The notes beneath the pieces are model-generated. The model worked only from the letters and a program-made list of their open reading frames with translations. It was not told where the DNA came from and did no database searches. Position numbers and translations under genes: made by a program. A stretch of DNA of 64,000 bases, from assembly GCA_963793845.1 (NCBI GenBank), contig CAWCBG010000002.1, positions 310,001 to 374,000 of the forward strand. The letters are read 5' to 3'. Position 1 is the stretch's first letter. The number at the start of each line of letters is the position of its first letter. Source of the stretch: CAWCBG01 sp963793845. GTDB lineage: Bacteria; Acidobacteriota; Terriglobia; Terriglobales; Acidobacteriaceae. Shown piece by piece: positions 32,883-40,125 of the stretch.

Positions 32883-32885
32883 TGT

Positions 32886-33629
32886 TTACGCTAGGGCGCC
32901 TTGAGCATCCGTTGTGATTTCGGCTTTCTTGAATTCGTTGTATTTCCGCATGCGCCTCAACAGCTCCACCGCCAAATCTGTGAGTAGCGCCTTACGAGCG
33001 CCTCCGGTACCGCTCATGTCGTTCCACGTTTGAACAACTAAACTCTGTTGAACGAGGGTCGCCGCATTCCGGCTTATCAGAGCCTGCGGAGCGTTACCAA
33101 TTTCTTTGGCGAGCGCGTCACTGACCGTATAGCCCTGCCCTACAATGTATTCACCTACCTTGAGAAATGCTGATAGCACGCGCATTTCTCCGGCGTTTAG
33201 CTTCCGAAGAATGCTCATTAGCTCAAGGTCAAGAAATGCCTCATTTGAATCAGCATCAGGGGCATTAGCACTCATGAACAAGGCACAGAAGGCGCGAAAG
33301 CGCTCTTCATCGGGCTTACCGTCTATCAACTCGAAAAACTCTCGTGCAGAAGAGGTTCCGGCATCCGTGCGGTTGAAGTCCTCCCGTATCCGGCCCGCCT
33401 GCCTCATGTCTTCAATTTCATCCAAGAATGCTTCACAAAATCGGTCCTCATTCCAACGTTGGATGAGAGACAACCCACGCGCCGCTAGCCCGCTCTTGCC
33501 TTCTTTAACGGCAGTCTTGGCTATGGAGAGTCCGTCATCGGTATCCAAGGTCATCAACAGCCGGAGCGTCTGAATTGCGGACAGGCCTCCGTGCCTCACC
33601 ATTCCATTGCTCATTGCGCCCTCGAACAT
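32886..33629 (-). CDS. Island gene A: unknown 247-residue helical protein
   Basis: First gene of the island operon. The product is almost all helical with no membrane segment. Residues ~110-225 (ERFRAFCALFMSA … LDLELMSILRKLNAGEMRVLSAFLK … SRNAATLVQQSLVVQ … ALLTDLAVELLRRMRKY) have the rhythm of a helical bundle followed by a winged-helix-like end, but I cannot name a family. Starts are ATG 33629 or, with GAGGG four to five bases upstream, ATG 33614 (MSNGMVRHGG). It is followed after 3 bases by the DUF4238 gene, so translation is likely coupled. The operon points away from the tRNA gene. Confidence 0.7.
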   Translation of the reverse strand: MFEGAMSNGMVRHGGLSAIQTLRLLMTLDTDDGLSIAKTAVKEGKSGLAARGLSLIQRWNEDRFCEAFLDEIEDMRQAGRIREDFNRTDAGTSSAREFFELIDGKPDEERFRAFCALFMSANAPDADSNEAFLDLELMSILRKLNAGEMRVLSAFLKVGEYIVGQGYTVSDALAKEIGNAPQALISRNAATLVQQSLVVQTWNDMSGTGGARKALLTDLAVELLRRMRKYNEFKKAEITTDAQGALA

Positions 33630-33860
33630 TTAATCGTTCCACTCGCCAAGCCCAGTCGGGCCGGGCGGGACACCTTCAGCACATGCCCAGTGCTGCTCGT
33701 GTGTATAGAGAACCTTGAGCACATTAGAGCAGGTTCAGCTCAAAGACCAAAGTGAGATTTGATGATCGGTTCATATTTGTCCATATTTGCCCTATATCGT
33801 TGAGCGCTGTGATGCGGCGGAAACTGCACGTGTGCCGAGCGCAGTCGAGGGAACGAGGGA

Positions 33861-33888
33861 AGTTGGCGGAAGCGTGTGCGAGTCGAAC
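33861..33888 (-). repeat. Proximal att-like repeat within tRNA-Sec 3' end
   Basis: The right-hand copy of the 28-bp direct repeat; it coincides with the 3' acceptor strand, CCA and T-loop of the intact selenocysteine tRNA gene plus three bases beyond CCA. Confidence 0.85.
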
Positions 33889-33960
33889 GCACCATCGACA
33901 GCGAAGCTGCCGATCGCCGGTTTTGAAGACCGGGAGAGTCACCGGACCCCCTTCGCTTCC
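33864..33960 (-). tRNA. selC: Selenocysteine tRNA (anticodon UCA)
   Basis: Reading from 33960 down, the 97-base gene folds as a bacterial tRNA-Sec. Acceptor GGAAGCG pairs with CGCTTCC; the eighth position is A-A. A six-pair D-stem (AGGGGG / CTCTCC with two wobbles) and a short loop follow. The anticodon arm CCGGT-CTTCAAA-ACCGG gives TCA. A long variable arm has ATCGGCAG paired with CTGTCGAT. The T-arm is GTGCG-TTCGACT-CGCAC, then discriminator G and an encoded CCA (33866-33864). The long D-stem, long variable arm and UCA anticodon are diagnostic. The DNA downstream of its 3' end is the island. Confidence 0.95.
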
Positions 33961-34086
33961 CCGCCTGACGAGCATCATCATCCTATCAGTCCAGCGCACT
34001 GGAGTGGCTCTTCAGCACTCCGCACCAGTGGCCGTGGTCCCGACCTGCCGGGAGGTATAACCTGAATCTCCAAGGAGAGAAGTGTT

Positions 34087-34971
34087 ATGCCCGGACGCCA
34101 GCTTCCCTTTGTGCAACTTGATGTCTTCACCCGCCGCCCGCTCGAAGGCAATCAACTTGCCGTGTTTCCCGATGCTCGCGGTATCAGCGACGCCGAGATG
34201 CAACTGCTTGCCAAAGAGATGAACCTGTCGGAGACGACGTTCATCGTGCCGCGCGATCCGGGCGTCGAGAAGTCTGACGGAGTGCGGGTGCGGATTTTCA
34301 CGGTAAACGAAGAGCTGCCCTTCGCCGGACATCCGACGCTGGGAACGGCCTGGTACCTGCAGCAACAGCGCGGTGGCGACGAGGTAGTGCTGGAGTTGAA
34401 TGTGGGCAAGGTGCCGGTGCGCTTCGAGCAGCGCGATGGCGCGCTGTTTGGCGAGATGCGGCAGATCGATCCGCAGTTTGGCGGCATGCTGCCACACGCC
34501 GAAGTGGCGGAGGTCCTTGGCCTTCCAGTCAGCGAGCTCGATGACAGCCTGCCGATTCAGACCGTCTCCACCGGAATGAATTTCACCATGGTTCCGTTCC
34601 GCTCGCTGGTAACGCTGCAGAATCTCAACGTCGGATGGGGACAGATGGCCCCGTATCTCGCCCGCATGGGAAGTCCCAGCTTCTTTTATTTTGTGTCGCG
34701 CCAGACCGTGCACGGCAACACGTTGCACGCGCGCATGATCTTCTACAACGGCGAAGACCCGGCAACAGGTTCGGCGGCGGGATGCTGCACAGCCTGGGCG
34801 GTGAAGCACGGCGTGCTGGCATCGGAACAATCAGGGACGATCGAGCAGGGCCTGGAGATGAAGCGCCCCAGCTTTCTGCACATTCGTGCGACGAAGAATG
34901 GCGACGCTGTCACCAACGTGCGCGTGGGAGGTAACGTGGTGCATGTGATTGACGGAGCAGTTACGTTGTGA
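34087..34971 (+). CDS. PhzF family isomerase-like protein
   Basis: A 294-residue protein of the PhzF/diaminopimelate-epimerase-like fold. The catalytic Glu49 sits in MNLSETTFIV; ELPFAGHPTLGTAW and DPATGSAAGC are the two family signatures. The phenazine enzyme isomerises dihydro-hydroxyanthranilate; isolated homologues like this one have no known substrate and there is no phz cluster here. AGGAGAG ahead of ATG 34087 is the ribosome site. It begins just beyond the tRNA-Sec gene and reads in the opposite direction to it. Confidence 0.92.
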   Translation: MPGRQLPFVQLDVFTRRPLEGNQLAVFPDARGISDAEMQLLAKEMNLSETTFIVPRDPGVEKSDGVRVRIFTVNEELPFAGHPTLGTAWYLQQQRGGDEVVLELNVGKVPVRFEQRDGALFGEMRQIDPQFGGMLPHAEVAEVLGLPVSELDDSLPIQTVSTGMNFTMVPFRSLVTLQNLNVGWGQMAPYLARMGSPSFFYFVSRQTVHGNTLHARMIFYNGEDPATGSAAGCCTAWAVKHGVLASEQSGTIEQGLEMKRPSFLHIRATKNGDAVTNVRVGGNVVHVIDGAVTL

Positions 34972-35280
34972 ATATGTTTTGGATTTCCTGTGCAACGCGA
35001 AAACCCGCGCCAGGCAAGGGTTTTCACGACGCGAGCGACCGATGAGGTGACTCATTTCCAGTGCTGGTTCATTTTTTCCCAGTGGCAAAAATTCTCTTGC
35101 GATTTGACCTCGCGGATACTTTACAACGTCGCAAGAGAGCCGTACTATCCGGACACGCTACTGCTCTGGCGTAGTAAATCAAGAAGCCATTTAGGAATCT
35201 GCTCAACGCTCCCTGACCACCCCAGGTTTGCACAGGCGCGGCTGCACAGATTTTCCCGAGAAGGCAAGACGGGAAGTTTC
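34972..35280. other. Spacer between phzF-like gene and response regulator
   Basis: No gene. It contains a hairpin GAAAACCC…GGGTTTTC (about 35001-35028), which may end the phzF-like transcript, and a separate 10-bp inverted repeat at 35093-35138. Confidence 0.5.
35093..35138. promoter_or_regulatory. 10-bp inverted repeat flanking a possible promoter
   Basis: TCTCTTGCGA (35093-35102) and its exact complement TCGCAAGAGA (35129-35138) flank TTGACC…ATACTTTAC. This could be an operator around a promoter, or a long-loop hairpin in the leader of the response-regulator gene that begins 143 bases later. Confidence 0.4.
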
Positions 35281-35697
35281 ATGAAACCGAAGCGCACGAT
35301 TCTCTGCGTCGATGACGACGAACGCTCTCTCTCCATCCGCAAGGTCATGCTGGAAACGCGTGGCTACCGGGTATTGATTTGTTCCGATCCTCATCAGGCG
35401 ATCGCGTTGGTTCAAGGCGGAAGCATCGACCTGGTGTTGGCTGATCTCATGATGCCGGCGATGAGTGGCGCAAAAATGATCGACGAAATGAAGGCTGTGT
35501 CGCCGGAGACTCCGGCGATCCTGTTCTCCGGCGCGGTGAAGTTTTGCGCGGAAGAGACGCACGCCGATGTGTTTCTTCCCAAAGGAACCTGCGCGCCGGT
35601 CGAACTGCTGGAGCGCATCCGCGTGATGCTGATCCGCAAACGCGGCCCCAAGCGGACGATCCAGCGGGCGCCGCTTCCCGCTACCCTGGCCTCTTGA
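35281..35697 (+). CDS. Single-domain response regulator (receiver)
   Basis: A 138-residue CheY-like receiver: acidic pair DDD at 11-13 (ILCVDDDERS), phosphoacceptor Asp55 (LVLADLMMPAMSG), a Ser in the T/S position (AILFSGAV), and Lys in FLPKGTCAP, where KP is usual. No output domain follows; the last ~15 residues are basic. ATG 35281 is preceded by GGGAAG about 7 bases upstream; the longer open frame upstream contains the inverted repeat and is not coding. The cognate kinase is not next to it. Confidence 0.88.
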   Translation: MKPKRTILCVDDDERSLSIRKVMLETRGYRVLICSDPHQAIALVQGGSIDLVLADLMMPAMSGAKMIDEMKAVSPETPAILFSGAVKFCAEETHADVFLPKGTCAPVELLERIRVMLIRKRGPKRTIQRAPLPATLAS

Positions 35698-35780
35698 AGA
35701 TCGGCGGCTGTCTTCACGGCGGGCCCATCCGGTGGGAACGCAATACGAAACGAGTTAGAATCGTTCGCGACTCATGAAGA

Positions 35781-36644
35781 ATGTCGCTGCGATTGCTCTC
35801 CAACTGTTATCTGGCTTCTGCGCTCCTCGCCCAGAGTACGGCTGCGCCTCAGGCGCCGGCTGGCGGCGCGGAAGTGTCTGCGGCCAGCGAAGCGACATCC
35901 GCCGACTGGCCCACCGCGCAGTACGCCAGCATCAAGGATCCCGGCGTGCAGAAAGCGCGCGGCGTGCTCAACGACATGATCAACGCGCTGGGCGGCGAGG
36001 CGTATCTCCAGATCAACGATATGAAGGTCGAAGGCCGAACCTACGGCTTCGATCATGGCAATCCGGTGGGCGGCGGCGTTCTGTTCTGGCAATTCTGGCA
36101 ATGGCCGGACAAAGAGCGCGTGGAACTTACCAAGCAGCGCGACGTCGTGGAGCTGGTGATCGGCGACAAAGGCTATGAGGTCACGTACAAAGGAACGGCG
36201 ACGATGGAAACCAAACAGCTCGACGACTATCTTCGCCGCCGCGATCACTCGTTGCCGGTCGTGATCCGTAAGTGGTTGCCAGCAAAGGGCAGTATGATCC
36301 TTTATAGCGGCACGGCGATCGTCGAGCAGACGCTGTGCGACCAGATCACGGTGCTCAACGGAGACAATGACAGCGTCGTCATTTCCGTGGATCCGCGCTC
36401 GCATCTGCCTGTAAGGAAAGTGTTTAGCTGGCGCGACCCGATGGACCGCCAGCTCGATGAAGAGTCCGAGGTCTTCGCCAACTATCGGCCGATTCAGGGC
36501 ATCCCGACGCCTTACAGCACCATGCGAAGTCGCAACGGAGAGACCAACGGGCAGCGCTTTATTATCTCGGTTTCCTACAATACTGGTTTGTCTCCCGAAC
36601 TGTTTGAAACCAAAGGGATAACCTACAATCCGCAGAAAAAGTAG
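35781..36644 (+). CDS. Exported LolA-like/outer-membrane lipoprotein-sorting-type protein, unknown role
   Basis: A 287-residue protein with a weak signal peptide (MSLRLLSNCYLASALLAQS). The body is beta-rich (YEVTYKGTATME…, ITVLNGDNDSVVISVDPRSHLPVRKVFSWRD) and resembles the half-barrel of LolA/LolB-type or DUF4292-like periplasmic proteins that bind lipid; the phrase 'DPRSHLPVRK' is common in this group. A second ATG at 35774, in another frame, opens MKNVAAIALQLLSGFCA, which looks like a better signal start, so a small indel near the 5' end is possible. Assignment is tentative. Confidence 0.6.
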   Translation: MSLRLLSNCYLASALLAQSTAAPQAPAGGAEVSAASEATSADWPTAQYASIKDPGVQKARGVLNDMINALGGEAYLQINDMKVEGRTYGFDHGNPVGGGVLFWQFWQWPDKERVELTKQRDVVELVIGDKGYEVTYKGTATMETKQLDDYLRRRDHSLPVVIRKWLPAKGSMILYSGTAIVEQTLCDQITVLNGDNDSVVISVDPRSHLPVRKVFSWRDPMDRQLDEESEVFANYRPIQGIPTPYSTMRSRNGETNGQRFIISVSYNTGLSPELFETKGITYNPQKK

Positions 36645-36875
36645 GCCAGCCAGGGGTAGCGAACCCAGAATGACAACCAGCGAGCCCACCCTTCGCCAAC
36701 CCCCACCAAGGTTTAATACCAGCTAAGTAATTGCAAAATTTAAGGTTATGAGGCTTTCCGGGAAATCCCAAAAAGGGGTGCCAATTCGGACACCCTGTGT
36801 TGCGGAAATACAACAAACGTTTCCACCCGCAGCTTGTAATCTCAAGTACGCGCTCCTTATCATTCGATCAATTTG

Positions 36876-37772
36876 GTGTATGAACGCACAATTCGGACGC
36901 CCACCGAATGCAGCGGCGTAGGTCTGCACAGCGGAGCGCCGGTCTGTCTTCGCATTCTTCCCGCGCCAGCGGGAACCGGCATCGTGTTCCGCCGGATTGA
37001 CCTCGACGGTTTCGAAGTCGAAGCCGACAGTCGCAATGTTGCGAAAGTCAGTTACGCCACCAGCTTGATGAAGAAGGGCGTGCTGATTTCCACCACCGAG
37101 CATTTGCTCTCCGCCTTTATCGGCATGGGCGTCGACAACGCCGTGGTCGAGCTCGACAATCTGGAAGTTCCCATCCTCGACGGCAGCGCGCTGCCGTTCA
37201 TCGAGATGATCACGCGCGCCGGGGTTCGCCAGCAGCGCCGCAAGCGCGTCTACATGAAGATTCTGCGGCCGTACGAGATGCGCGAGGGCAACAAGCAGAT
37301 CGGCGTCTATCCGGCCGAGCGCTACTCCGTCAGCTACGCCATCGACTTTCCGCATCCGCTCATCGGGGCCGAGCGCTTCGAGGTCGAGCTCTCCAACGGA
37401 AGCTACGTCAAGGAAATCGCCGCCGCACGCACCTTCGGCGAGCTGGAGCAGCAGACCGCGATGCTGAACATGGGCCTCATCCGCGGAGCCTCGCGCGAGA
37501 ACTGCATTGTGCTCACCCGCTCCGGCATCGACAACCCTCCGCTGCGTTACAAAGATGAGTTCGTCCGCCACAAGGTGCTCGACCTGATCGGCGATCTGGC
37601 GCTGTTCGGCAAGCGCATTCTGGGATACGTGAAAGCCGATCGTGCCGGACACGCCATGCATACCGCCATCGTGTCGCGCATTCTCCGCGATCAGACCTAC
37701 TGGGAAGAGATCACGCTGGACGAAGCTTCCGCCGCCACCTGGCCGGAAGAGTACATGGCCATCGCCGACTAG
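36876..37772 (+). CDS. lpxC: UDP-3-O-acyl-N-acetylglucosamine deacetylase
   Basis: LpxC is the zinc enzyme of the committed step of lipid A synthesis, evidence of a diderm envelope. Expected features: VYERTIRTPTECSGVGLHSG at the start, the zinc-ligand motif STTEHLLSA, LDGSALPFIEMI, AARTFGELEQ, and DEFVRHKVLDLIGDLAL…GHAMHTAI with the second and third zinc ligands (His and Asp of HKVLDLIGD). At ~299 residues it has the normal length. Start is GTG 36876 or TTG 36873; neither has a clear ribosome site. The 230-base spacer upstream holds its promoter, with no fixed consensus seen. Confidence 0.96.
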   Translation: MYERTIRTPTECSGVGLHSGAPVCLRILPAPAGTGIVFRRIDLDGFEVEADSRNVAKVSYATSLMKKGVLISTTEHLLSAFIGMGVDNAVVELDNLEVPILDGSALPFIEMITRAGVRQQRRKRVYMKILRPYEMREGNKQIGVYPAERYSVSYAIDFPHPLIGAERFEVELSNGSYVKEIAAARTFGELEQQTAMLNMGLIRGASRENCIVLTRSGIDNPPLRYKDEFVRHKVLDLIGDLALFGKRILGYVKADRAGHAMHTAIVSRILRDQTYWEEITLDEASAATWPEEYMAIAD

Positions 37773-37896
37773 CGCAGCTATTCACTGACAGTAAAGGTAG
37801 TCATCCGGATCGATGGCGGAGCACCGCTTAGCGGTGCGCGAGAAAGCGATTCCGGGCCTTCAGACCCCCGTTAACCGCCTCGGTCGTTCGATCCTA

Positions 37897-37987
37897 GGCG
37901 ATCGCCAGGCATCCGCTGAAAAAACACACTGCTAAAGAACTGCTCGACGCGCTATCCAAGCGGGGACAGAAGGTAAAGAAGAGATGA
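37897..37987 (+). pseudogene. Relic of the folK 3' end
   Basis: The stretch encodes …HTAKELLDALSKRGQKVKK then a stop. The C-terminus of the intact folK at 41938-42031 reads RTAKELLDALPKQGQKVKK, and the DNA matches over about 75 bases with scattered changes. A GGCGATCGCCAGGC string at 37897-37910 also occurs near the folK start, though in another frame. It is a truncated second copy of folK sequence 4 kb from the gene. Confidence 0.75.
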
Positions 37988-38027
37988 TTCGCTTGACACA
38001 AGTAGTAGGTGGGCACAGTCTTAGGCT

Positions 38028-38141
38028 ATGTGGAAATCCAAGAATGCAGAGCGAATACCGAAGTGGGCTTGGGCGGCGATAATTGCCGCCTGTATTTTGA
38101 TGTGGGCCTACGATCGTGGATTACTGCGTTTCGGGAGGTGA
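38028..38141 (+). CDS. Possible 37-residue single-pass membrane peptide
   Basis: ATG 38028 opens MWKSKNAERIPKWAWAAIIA, followed by ACILMWAYDRGLLRFGR and TGA at 38139-38141. A charged N-terminus, one hydrophobic helix and a basic end are what a small membrane protein shows. There is no strong ribosome site for it. GGGAGGTG at its 3' end looks like the ribosome site of the next ATG (38145). Support is weak. Confidence 0.35.
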   Translation: MWKSKNAERIPKWAWAAIIAACILMWAYDRGLLRFGR

Positions 38142-38144
38142 AGC

Positions 38145-38572
38145 ATGGCACAGCAAATCCATCCTAAGCTCATGAACAATCCGCCCTGATTTGTAAGACG
38201 CAAGGGTACACACTTACCTGTAACCTCACATTTATCGATGGGAATGATCAAGAGAGGGAGTTGGCGTCAGCAATCGCGGGGGAGCTCGCCCGGCTGTCTA
38301 CTGTCATTACATGCGATCCCTACCAGCCAATCACATCCACATGGCAATTAGCCTTCCCTTCGATTTCCGCCGCATAGGAGTTGCCTTGCAGGGTGCTCAA
38401 AGATCAGAGCTTGACGGTTTTTGTGTCAAGTGAACATTCTTCTAAAGAAGTTCAAGGCTGGGTGCAGACTCGGAGTTGTCAGGTCACCGAAACGATCTGC
38501 CCAAATGGCTTACGTTATCTCGTTGTTGTGACACAGATCACAGCGGAGTGTTTACCTGCCTCCGTACTCTAG
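38145..38572 (+). pseudogene. Broken unknown gene
   Basis: ATG 38145, preceded by GGGAGGTG, opens MAQQIHPKLMNNPP and stops at 38187-38189. Coding-like sequence continues in another frame (LICKTQGYTLTCNLTFIDGN…, STVITCDPYQPITSTWQLAF), meets TAG at 38375-38377, and then runs on in the same frame to 38572 (VFVSSEHSSKEVQGWVQTRS…, PNGLRYLVVVTQITAE). Taken together it looks like one ~140-residue gene carrying a frameshift and an amber stop. The family is unknown; several Cys suggest an exported or metal-binding protein. Confidence 0.45.
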
Positions 38573-38680
38573 AGCTTCGTGAAAAACCAGCCTCACCACA
38601 GCGGCGCAACTGACCCTGGCCGCAAGGCATGGCACAATCTCATAACGGTTGCCGTGAAGCCAACTTTAGGAGAAAGCAAG

Positions 38681-39163
38681 ATGGATATTGGGGCATGCAT
38701 TCGCAAGCTGATGATGGGGGCGGTCGCGTTCAGTGTCTTTTCCGCCGCAGCTGCCCTCGCGTCGGACAGCCTGAAAGGCCAGGTTCTGGGCGGAGGAGCC
38801 CCAATCGCCAAGTCAACCGTAACCTTGTGGGAAGCTAGCTCCAGTGCTCCCAAACAACTGGGTCAGACCAAGAGCAACGATGACCGACGCTTCGAAGTTC
38901 GCGCCAAAGGGGCAAGCAAGGACGGCATCCTCTATCTGGTCGCGAATGGCGGAGTGGCCAAGGCCAACAAAGCCGGCGGTGACAATCCTGCCATCGTGCT
39001 GTTAGCGGTTGTGGGCAGCAATCCTCCGGCGAGTGTGACGATCAACGAACTCACGACAGGAATGACCCCCAGGCTGCGACGTCGAGCGATCCGTTTCGAC
39101 CCACCTCAACTTGGGGCGGAGGGTCGGGCCTTACCATCCTCTATGGAGTGGCCGCGCCAGTGA
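38681..39163 (+). CDS. Exported protein, probably the truncated N-terminus of a larger one
   Basis: AGGAG at 38668-38672 precedes ATG 38681. The 160-residue product has a signal peptide (…LMMGAVAFSVFSAAAALAS), then a carboxypeptidase-regulatory/Ig-like segment (GQVLGGGAPIAKSTVTLWEA … KQLGQTKSNDDRRFEVRAKG … VVGSNPPASVTINELTT). In other acidobacterial proteins such a segment leads into a long repeat region; here it ends in a low-similarity Arg-rich tail, as if truncated or frameshifted near 39058. In another frame the tail reads STWGGGSGLTILYGVAAPVK, which looks more protein-like. Confidence 0.6.
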   Translation: MDIGACIRKLMMGAVAFSVFSAAAALASDSLKGQVLGGGAPIAKSTVTLWEASSSAPKQLGQTKSNDDRRFEVRAKGASKDGILYLVANGGVAKANKAGGDNPAIVLLAVVGSNPPASVTINELTTGMTPRLRRRAIRFDPPQLGAEGRALPSSMEWPRQ

Positions 39164-39308
39164 AGCCGCCGCGCATGGGCAAGGTGCAGACGTACTGAAT
39201 AAGGTAACTTTGAACGGGATATTTTTACGGCGGGGGGCACACGTCTTCCCCGCCATTCTGATTATTTCTGCTCTCTGGCTTTCAAAGACGAGCTTGCAAG
39301 GATTGAAA

Positions 39309-40055
39309 ATGCTGAAACGAGTCTCGCTCTTGCCGCTGTCCATGATTCTCTTGCTGAGCCTGTCTACGTTTGCTCAGGACAAACCGGATCCCACGGGACA
39401 GGTCCTGGGCCACCAGACTGACGGCGTGACCGCCATCGACATCCTTCTTAATCCCGATGCGACCATGATGAAGCACGCGGACGCCGTGAACGCCCGTCTG
39501 CGCTCGGTCTACCCGAAGGGCTTCGCGCTCGACGCCACCCACCGTCCACACATCACGTTGTTGCAGCGCTTCGTGCGCACGGCGGATCTCGACCAGGTCT
39601 ATGCCGCCGCCAACAAAGCGCTGGCGGGTGTGAAAGCCAGCGACCTCCAGTTGAAGGCAATCAAGTACTACTACATCCCGGCGGGGGACCTCGGCCTCTC
39701 CGGCATTGTCGCGGAACCAACGCCGGCGTTGCTCAAACTGCAACAGGAGCTGGTTGACGCCGTGGCGCCGTTCACTGTGCCGACTGGCACGGCGGGGGCG
39801 TTCTTCACCACGCCTCAAGAACCTGATATTCAACCGGCATTGATTACCTACGTTGCAGCCTTCGTGCCTGAGTCTACGGGCGAAAAGTACAATCCGCACG
39901 TCACCACAGGTCTCGCCCCCAAAGAATATCTGGACAAGATGCTGGCCCAGCCGTTTGAAGCGTTCACCTTCTCACCAGTGGGCGCGTCCGTGTATCAATT
40001 GGGTGATTTCGGGACGGCGTCGAAGAAACTCAAGGATTTGGATTTGCAGCGTTGA
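39309..40055 (+). CDS. Exported 2H phosphoesterase (2'-5' RNA ligase-like)
   Basis: A 248-residue protein with a signal peptide (MLKRVSLLPLSMILLLSLSTFAQ). It shows the two H-x-[T/S] motifs of the 2H phosphoesterase superfamily: His81-Ile-Thr83 (THRPHITLLQRF) and a second in YNPHVTTGLA near residue ~200. The superfamily cleaves cyclic or 2'-5' phosphodiesters; an extracytoplasmic member is unusual and its substrate is unknown. AAGGA six bases before ATG 39309 sets the start; the open frame upstream overlaps the preceding gene. Confidence 0.8.
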   Translation: MLKRVSLLPLSMILLLSLSTFAQDKPDPTGQVLGHQTDGVTAIDILLNPDATMMKHADAVNARLRSVYPKGFALDATHRPHITLLQRFVRTADLDQVYAAANKALAGVKASDLQLKAIKYYYIPAGDLGLSGIVAEPTPALLKLQQELVDAVAPFTVPTGTAGAFFTTPQEPDIQPALITYVAAFVPESTGEKYNPHVTTGLAPKEYLDKMLAQPFEAFTFSPVGASVYQLGDFGTASKKLKDLDLQR

Positions 40056-40125
40056 TCTACACACCTACGAAAACTGGAAACAAGAACACCGGCTACCAGC
40101 GGTGAGCTTCGAAGGACTGAAAGTC

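Larger units (their letters stand above)
30873..33888. mobile_element. Small genomic island integrated at the tRNA-Sec gene
   Basis: A 28-bp perfect direct repeat (30873-30900 and 33861-33888) bounds this ~3-kb segment. The right copy is the 3' end of the intact tRNA-Sec gene, including CCA, acceptor strand and T-loop, which is how tRNA-targeting integrases leave their attachment sites. The interior has visibly lower G+C than the flanks and carries three tightly spaced unknown genes plus a broken AbrB antitoxin. No integrase, transposase or phage structural gene is present, so it is either a remnant or a cargo mobilised by enzymes encoded elsewhere. Confidence 0.75.
37773..38680. other. Decayed gene-poor spacer after lpxC
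   Basis: Roughly 900 bases hold only relics: a palindrome GCACCGCT-T-AGCGGTGC (37821-37837), a folK 3' fragment, a possible 37-residue membrane peptide, and a frameshifted unknown gene, each listed separately. Confidence 0.6.

Noticed and set aside
33724..33999. 91-residue minus-strand open frame across tRNA-Sec
   Set aside because: It overlaps the tRNA gene and dispersed repeat sequence; not coding.
38181..38190. UGA at 38187 read as selenocysteine, given selA and tRNA-Sec nearby
   Set aside because: The sequence after the UGA in the same frame is not protein-like; coding character resumes in a different frame, so it is a frameshift.
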